Shown in pieces: positions 7,245-11,449 of a DNA stretch of 11,449 nt. Position numbers and translations under genes: made by a program. Numbering within the stretch: the stretch's first letter is position 1; every line of letters begins with the position of its first letter. Origin of the DNA: DASSNR01 sp036278935 (GTDB lineage: Bacteria > Gemmatimonadota > Gemmatimonadetes > Gemmatimonadales > Gemmatimonadaceae); assembly GCA_036278935.1 (NCBI GenBank), contig DASUKA010000065.1:1-11449 (forward strand). Direction: 5' to 3'. The notes under the pieces are model-generated. The model worked only from the letters and a program-made list of their open reading frames with translations, did not search any database and was not told where the DNA came from.

Positions 7245-7250
7245 TACAAT
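7245..7250 (+). promoter_or_regulatory. Candidate -10 element for the lipoprotein gene
   Basis: TACAAT matches the sigma-70 -10 consensus at 5 of 6 positions and sits in a locally AT-richer patch. No good -35 is found 16-19 bp upstream. It implies a leader of roughly 90 nt before ATG 7347. Confidence 0.35.
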
Positions 7251-7330
7251 TTGGGAATCAGTCGCGGGTGCAGGGAATGGAACGTGCGTGCGGCCGTTCC
7301 GTCTCGGCGAATTTCCCTCTCCAACTTGAA

Positions 7331-7344
7331 AGACCTGGAGGTCT
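7331..7344 (+). promoter_or_regulatory. Shine-Dalgarno GGAGG inside a small inverted repeat
   Basis: GGAGG at 7337-7341 lies 5 nt before ATG 7347 and fixes the start of the lipoprotein. It is enclosed by AGACCT (7331-7336) and AGGTCT (7339-7344), which can form a 5-bp stem with a TGGA loop. The hairpin would partly hide the ribosome binding site. Confidence 0.6.
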
Positions 7345-7346
7345 CC

Positions 7347-8525
7347 ATGTTCGTGTCGCGCAACCGGCTCATAACCGGCTGTACCGCGTTGCTCGTCGCT
7401 GGCGTCCTGGCGGCGTGCAGCGATCAGTCCCCGTCAGCAGTGGCGCCATCACCACAGTCCCCGTCGTTCACCGAAATCACGCCGCTCGACGCAACCAGCG
7501 TATCTACGCTCTGGGATTTCGCGGACATCCTCATCTCCGGACAGCCCGGACCAGTGGACGCGGGACCGAGCGTGGTCGTCCCGCAGACCGACCTTGGCGC
7601 GATCGTGGCGTTCACGACCCTCACTAGCCAGCACGTCACCGTCAAGGGCGGCGACTTGCCGCTTGACGAAACGGAGCGCGGGCTCGGTATCTGCCAGACG
7701 GTGGGCGGTGCAACGTGCACCGTCTTCGCGGGCACCGGAGACCAGGGCGACGAGGTTGGCGATACCGGGCCGGGCACCCTCATCCTGAACTTCGACGGGG
7801 TGCAGCCTACCGGCTCGATCGTGACTTCGATCAGCCTGGGTTCGGTGCAGGATGGTGAAGGGTACGTCTACTCCATTTCCACCGATTGTGGCATGTCGTT
7901 CGGCACCCCGATCGAGGCTACCGGCGACGGCTCGAACAACTCGATCGTGGACATTCCGATCAACCTGCCAGCTGCCTGTCTCCAGATCAAGTTCGAGAAG
8001 GATGGGACGTCGCAAATCGGCAAGGACGACTACACCATCCGGTCGGCGACCACCGAGTTCACGCCCGCGCCGGAACTGCTGCAAGGCCGCATGACGGGTG
8101 GCGGTGTGAAGGCCACGGGGACCGCGGGCGGGTCCGAGGTTCCGGTTACGCTGGGCCTCACCCTGCACTGCGACATCACGCTGTCGAACAACCTCGAGGT
8201 GAACTGGACGGGTCACCAGTGGCACCTGACCAAGCCGATCACCACGGCGAGCTGCTCGAACCAGGACAACGATGCGCCACCGCCGGCCTCGCCCATCGAC
8301 ACGTTCGAGGGCACCGCGTTCGGTTCGCTCGATGGCGTGGGCGGCTCCCTCATCACCTTCAACTTCCAGGATCACGGCGAGCCGGGAAGCGGTGACATGA
8401 TCGAGCTCACCATCTACAACGGCGGGACCACGAGCTCGGGCGTCGCGCTCCAGGTTCCGCTCCAGAACCTGAACATCGGCAACTTCCAGATGCACTTCGA
8501 CCAGCCGCACGGGCAGAAGCCGTAA
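7347..8525 (+). CDS. Secreted lipoprotein with C-terminal RMTGGG-type (post-COAP-1-like) domain, function unknown
   Basis: A 392-residue protein. The signal peptide MFVSRNRLITGC plus a hydrophobic core ends in the lipobox VLAAC, so C24 is the likely lipidated residue; Ser follows at +2. A Ser/Pro-rich linker (25-45) leads to an N-terminal beta-rich region (about 50-235) containing ERGLGIC and a GDEVGD acidic turn. The C-terminal region (from R248) reads RMTGGG, LHCD, NNLEVNW, HL, ASCSN, F-GTAFGSLDG, DHGEPGSGD. From memory this resembles the uncharacterised 'post-COAP-1' domain seen in secreted proteins of actinobacteria and other phyla. Besides C24 there are six cysteines (116, 124, 181, 211, 275, 303), an even number consistent with three disulfides in an exported protein. 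No catalytic motif is evident; a surface-binding or adhesion role is possible but unsupported. The start is fixed by GGAGG 5 nt upstream. It is convergent with the SusD-like gene, with a terminator hairpin between them. Confidence 0.85.
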   Translation: MFVSRNRLITGCTALLVAGVLAACSDQSPSAVAPSPQSPSFTEITPLDATSVSTLWDFADILISGQPGPVDAGPSVVVPQTDLGAIVAFTTLTSQHVTVKGGDLPLDETERGLGICQTVGGATCTVFAGTGDQGDEVGDTGPGTLILNFDGVQPTGSIVTSISLGSVQDGEGYVYSISTDCGMSFGTPIEATGDGSNNSIVDIPINLPAACLQIKFEKDGTSQIGKDDYTIRSATTEFTPAPELLQGRMTGGGVKATGTAGGSEVPVTLGLTLHCDITLSNNLEVNWTGHQWHLTKPITTASCSNQDNDAPPPASPIDTFEGTAFGSLDGVGGSLITFNFQDHGEPGSGDMIELTIYNGGTTSSGVALQVPLQNLNIGNFQMHFDQPHGQKP

Positions 8526-8550
8526 CACGCTGCTGGCCGCAACGCTGCAC

Positions 8551-8588
8551 AACACGCCCTCCGGCACCATGGTGCCGGAGGGCGTGTT
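8551..8588. terminator. Bidirectional terminator hairpin between convergent genes
   Basis: AACACGCCCTCCGGCACC (8551-8568) and its exact reverse complement (8571-8588) flank a 2-nt AT centre. This can fold as a 17-bp stem with a 4-nt loop. It lies 25 bp after the lipoprotein stop and 24 bp after the SusD-like stop on the other strand. Neither side has a long T-run, so termination would rely mainly on stem strength. Confidence 0.7.
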
Positions 8589-8612
8589 CCATTCCGGACA
8601 TGGTACAGGTCG

Positions 8613-10007
8613 CTACTTGCTACCGTACCCCGGATTCTGCGTGAGCCCCGGGGTGACGTCGATCTCCCGCTGCGGTATCGGGTAGAGCTCCTGGTCGGCC
8701 GTGATACCGAGCACCGAGGTTGCGAGCCCCGTGCGGATCAGATCGGGCCACCGGTCGCCCTCGAACGCCAGCTCCAGCCGCCGCTCGTTCAGGATGCGAG
8801 CGATCACCTGGGCCTGTGTGGCGAGCACGGCGCCCGACGAGTCGATGACCGTCGTGCCGAGGGTGTCCGGCGGCAGGCCGGCCCGCACACGCACCCGGTT
8901 GTACTCGTCCACGGCCGGGGCGAGTTGCCCCTGCCGCGCGAGCGCTTCCGCTTTGATCAGGATCACCTCCGCAAAGCGAATCACGTGCTGGTACTCGGTG
9001 CCGGTGATCGACCGGTACTTGCTCCCGAATACGCGGCTGCCGTCGATGCTGATGTTCCACTGGCCGCGCAGGTCCGTGGGGTTGTACTGGTCGATGCTGC
9101 TGTCGGGGTTGAAGGCGGGATCGTAGTCGTGCATGAGGTCCGTTGTCGGTGCCAACTCATACACGCCGCCCAGCCCTCGCGTGTAGTAGTCGTACGAAAG
9201 GAAGCTCTCTTGCTGCGGCGTGAAGACGATGCGGAAGATGTCCTCCGGTGTCGCGTTGCCCGTGGCCGAGAAGAGATCCGAGTAGTTGGTGGCCAGCGTG
9301 TAGCCCATGTCCTCCACCGCCTGCGCCGCCGCCTGCGCGCCGGCCCAGTTGCCCATGTACAGCAGGACGCGCGCGCGCAGCGCCTGCACCGCGCCCATCG
9401 ACGCACGCGTGGTCTCCGACGTGTTGGTGATACCGGCCTGCGCGGAATCGAGGTCCGCGAGAATCTGCGCGTAGACATCCGCCACCGGTGCGCGGGTCAC
9501 GCTGCTCGCGTCGCTGAGCGAGGTGGCCGGGGTGAGCCGCAGCGGCACGGCGCCGAAGTACTTCACCAGGTTGTGATAGCTCAGCGCGCGCAGAAAGTGA
9601 GCTTCGCCCAGGATCTCATGCTTCTCCGTGTCATCGAGCGTCGTGATGGCGGGCACCTTGGCGATGAGCTCGTTCGCGCGGTTGATCTCATCGTACGCCG
9701 CGGTCCACAGGTCCAGCACGGTGGAGTTGTTGGTCTGGAGATCGTTGTCGTCGGCCTCGCGGTACGAGGTGTACGTGCCGCTCATCTCGGCGTTGTCGGC
9801 GGAGAGATCGCCCATCTCGACGAGCTCCTCCCCGTACGACGACAGGCTCTGCAGACCGTGGTAGGCGCCAGTGAGCGCGGCCTGCGCGCTCACCGCGTCG
9901 GTGATCGCGGTGGATTCCGGAATGGATCCGTACGGCGTGACGTCCAGGGGGCTGCTGCACGCGACGGCCGCGACCAGCAGCACCGGAGCAAGAAGGCGGA
10001 TGCGCAT
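8613..10007 (-). CDS. SusD/RagB family nutrient-binding outer-membrane lipoprotein
   Basis: A 464-residue protein. The signal peptide MRIRLLAPVLLVAAVAC ends in a lipobox with C17 as the lipidation site; the mature N-terminus reads SSPLDVTPYG, as in SusD proteins. Family hallmarks are LTGAYHGLQ early on, FLRALSYHNLVKYFGAVPL (the first TPR helices), the FAEVILIKAEALARQG helix, NERRLELAFEGDRW (407-420) and the C-terminal LYPIPQREIDVTPGLTQNPGY. SusD proteins sit as a lid on the SusC channel and capture oligomeric substrates (glycans, sometimes peptides) at the cell surface; the cargo here is unknown. It starts 47 bp after the SusC stop on the same strand, so the two are co-transcribed. ATG 10019 (adding MIPA) or TTG 10025 are alternative starts; GAGG lies 12 nt before ATG 10007. 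No glycoside hydrolase or sensor gene is in view to name the substrate. Confidence 0.95.
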   Translation of the reverse strand: MRIRLLAPVLLVAAVACSSPLDVTPYGSIPESTAITDAVSAQAALTGAYHGLQSLSSYGEELVEMGDLSADNAEMSGTYTSYREADDNDLQTNNSTVLDLWTAAYDEINRANELIAKVPAITTLDDTEKHEILGEAHFLRALSYHNLVKYFGAVPLRLTPATSLSDASSVTRAPVADVYAQILADLDSAQAGITNTSETTRASMGAVQALRARVLLYMGNWAGAQAAAQAVEDMGYTLATNYSDLFSATGNATPEDIFRIVFTPQQESFLSYDYYTRGLGGVYELAPTTDLMHDYDPAFNPDSSIDQYNPTDLRGQWNISIDGSRVFGSKYRSITGTEYQHVIRFAEVILIKAEALARQGQLAPAVDEYNRVRVRAGLPPDTLGTTVIDSSGAVLATQAQVIARILNERRLELAFEGDRWPDLIRTGLATSVLGITADQELYPIPQREIDVTPGLTQNPGYGSK

Positions 10008-10054
10008 GGCGGGAATCATCCTCAATGAGAAGTCGGGAAGGGCGGAGGCCGGGG

Positions 10055-11449
10055 TTACCACGAGCTCGTGATCCCCACGGAAATCGTGCGCGCACGAGGA
10101 TAGGCGTAGTAATCGGTGCCCAGGTCGATGTTGTCCGAGGAGCCGTTGCTGTTCACATCCGGATCGAACCCCGAGTAGTGCGTGAATGTGTGCAGATTGT
10201 GCACGGACACGTACAGCTTGGTGTTCTCCAGATTGGCGAACGAGATGAGGCGCGCGGGGAGGAGCCAGCTCAGCGTGACCTCCTGAAGCCGGATGTACGA
10301 TCCGTCCTCGATGAAGCGGTCGGAGAGCTGATCGGCGCCGGAGTCGCAGTCGTAGCTCGCGCGCGGCTCGTTGGTCACGTCGCCCGGATGCTGCCAGCGG
10401 TTGAGTGCGTAGGTGAACTTGTTGTCCCACGCACATCCGCCATCGTCGGCGAAGAGGCGCATCAAGTTGAAGATCTTCGCGCCCTGGCTGAACTGCAGGA
10501 AGGCGTGCAGCTGGACGCCCTTCCAGCCGATCGTATTCCCCAGCCCGCCCCAGAGCGCCGGCTGCGGATTGCCCGCATTCACGGCGGTGTCCGAGAACAT
10601 CGCGTCGCCCGTTTGCGGGTCCACGCCCTTGAAGTGCAGCACGTAGAACTCGCCGAGCGGCTGGCCGACCGCCACATGATTGATATCGCGGAAATTGGTG
10701 CCCGGAATTGGCTGATTCTGGTAGAGCTTCGTGACCTCGTTGTGATTCGTCGAGATGTTGAAGTCCGTGCTCCACGAGAACCCGCGCGCCGTACTCGGCT
10801 GGATGTTCACCGTGTTGATGCCAAGCTCGAAGCCGCGGTTCAGCACGTTCCCGATGTTGTCCCAGTACTCGGTGAACCCGGTGGTGGCGGGGATCGGCCG
10901 CTGCACGAGCAGATTCGACGTCATCTTGTGGTAGTAGTCGGCAATCACACTCACGCGGCCGCCGAACGGGTACCAGTCGAGACCGGCATCCCACTCTTTC
11001 GTGGACTCCCACTTGAGGTTGGGGTTCCCGAACTGATCCGGCGACGTGCCGGGCGCGGTGCCGTAGTTCGCGCTGCCGTAGGTGCCGAGGTAGGCGTAGT
11101 TCGGGATGCTCTGGTTGCCGGTGATGCCGAAGCTCCCGCGCAGCTTGAGCATGCCGAAGCGATCTTCGAAATTGCCCATGAAGGGCTCCTTGCTGATCAC
11201 CCAGCCGGCCGAGATCGCGGGGAAGACGCCATAGCGATTGTTGGGACCGAAGCGCGAGGAACCGTCCGCGCGGATGCTGCCGGAGAGCAGGTATCGGTCC
11301 TGCCACGAATAGTTGGCGCGCGCGAAGTACGAGACGAGGTTGTGGTCGAACGGAATGCCATCGTACTCCACCACGCTCGCGGCATCGCGCACGTAATGGA
11401 AATCCGGACTGCTGAACCCTTCGCCCCGGATGAAGTTCAGCTCCTGGTG
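10055..11449 (-). CDS. SusC/RagA family TonB-linked outer-membrane transporter, C-terminal half (5' end off window)
   Basis: The frame is open from the right edge to the TAA at 10055, giving the last 464 residues of a protein that is normally about 1,000. The region contains the outer half of the 22-strand beta-barrel. SusC-typical strands include YFARANYSWQDRYLLSGSIRADGSSRFG, FPAISAGWVISKEPFMG, LKLRGSFGITGNQ and KEWDAGLDWYPFGGRVSVIADYYHKMTSNLL. It ends in ISVGITSSW, with the C-terminal aromatic residue expected for BAM-assisted barrel insertion. The TonB box, plug and carboxypeptidase-like N-domain lie outside the window. With SusD it would import oligomers into the periplasm using TonB/proton-motive energy. 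In-frame GTG or ATG codons inside this segment are internal and not real starts. Confidence 0.95.
   Translation of the reverse strand, partial: HQELNFIRGEGFSSPDFHYVRDAASVVEYDGIPFDHNLVSYFARANYSWQDRYLLSGSIRADGSSRFGPNNRYGVFPAISAGWVISKEPFMGNFEDRFGMLKLRGSFGITGNQSIPNYAYLGTYGSANYGTAPGTSPDQFGNPNLKWESTKEWDAGLDWYPFGGRVSVIADYYHKMTSNLLVQRPIPATTGFTEYWDNIGNVLNRGFELGINTVNIQPSTARGFSWSTDFNISTNHNEVTKLYQNQPIPGTNFRDINHVAVGQPLGEFYVLHFKGVDPQTGDAMFSDTAVNAGNPQPALWGGLGNTIGWKGVQLHAFLQFSQGAKIFNLMRLFADDGGCAWDNKFTYALNRWQHPGDVTNEPRASYDCDSGADQLSDRFIEDGSYIRLQEVTLSWLLPARLISFANLENTKLYVSVHNLHTFTHYSGFDPDVNSNGSSDNIDLGTDYYAYPRARTISVGITSSW

Larger units (their letters stand above)
6917..7346. other. Divergent non-coding spacer between glpD and the lipoprotein gene
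   Basis: This 430-bp stretch separates divergently transcribed genes. It contains the glpD promoter, a -10-like TACAAT at 7245-7250 facing the lipoprotein gene, a perfect GC palindrome at 7064-7077 and, at its right end, a hairpin around the Shine-Dalgarno of the lipoprotein gene. Open frames cross it on both strands, but their translations are Arg/Ala/Pro-rich and low-complexity, without a plausible start region, so I do not call a gene. I see no tRNA or recognisable riboswitch. Confidence 0.6.

Noticed and set aside
6915..7346. Upstream extension of the lipoprotein frame starting at 6915
   Set aside because: The translation is Arg-rich without a fold and includes the glpD promoter region. 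GGAGG and the lipoprotein signal peptide fix the start at 7347.
10008..11306. Extension of the SusD reading frame far upstream, giving an 897-residue minus-strand frame
   Set aside because: It overlaps the SusC gene in another frame and has no domain content. The lipobox signal peptide at ATG 10007 marks the true start of SusD.

Overview
The window is an 11.4-kb, high-GC chromosomal segment with ordinary bacterial gene density. A SusC/SusD outer-membrane pair, lipobox-type lipoproteins, a high-GC genome and a greA gene with no Shine-Dalgarno sequence together suggest a Gemmatimonadota-like soil or water bacterium. This placement is an inference. Other high-GC lineages that carry SusCD (for example Rhodothermia or some Acidobacteriota) are not excluded. 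I see no insertion sequence, integrase, CRISPR array, tRNA or rRNA.

Layout. (1) Positions 1-1365, minus strand: a nearly complete cytoplasmic metal-dependent phosphodiesterase/phosphatase of the alkaline-phosphatase superfamily, running off the left edge. (2) Positions 1573-4377, plus strand, divergent from it: a compact three-gene run. It holds a LOG-family (TIGR00730) nucleotide phosphoribohydrolase-like protein, a bacterial deoxyhypusine-synthase-like protein whose start overlaps the LOG stop region, and an exported NTF2/DUF4440-like protein. (3) Positions 4378-4615: spacer ending in a strong GC hairpin, then greA (4616-5092), the transcript-cleavage factor. (4) Positions 5108-6802, minus strand, convergent with greA: glpD, the FAD glycerol-3-phosphate dehydrogenase, with a good sigma-70-type promoter at 6934-6963. 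(5) Positions 6917-7346: a divergent regulatory spacer. (6) Positions 7347-8525, plus strand: a secreted lipoprotein of unknown function with an RMTGGG-type C-terminal domain, ended by an 18-bp perfect inverted repeat that probably serves as terminator in both directions. (7) Positions 8613 to the right edge, minus strand: a susD-like lipoprotein preceded by the C-terminal half of its susC TonB-dependent receptor partner, forming a nutrient-uptake operon.

Functional picture: mostly housekeeping and nutrient acquisition (transcription fidelity, glycerol-3-phosphate oxidation, uptake of an unknown oligomer across the outer membrane). The least conventional part is the LOG / deoxyhypusine-synthase-like pair. 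The second protein keeps the catalytic-lysine motif of deoxyhypusine synthase but has changed several substrate-pocket positions, so its amine acceptor is open to question. The RMTGGG lipoprotein is the clearest protein of unknown function. I did not find evidence for a wholly new multi-gene system.
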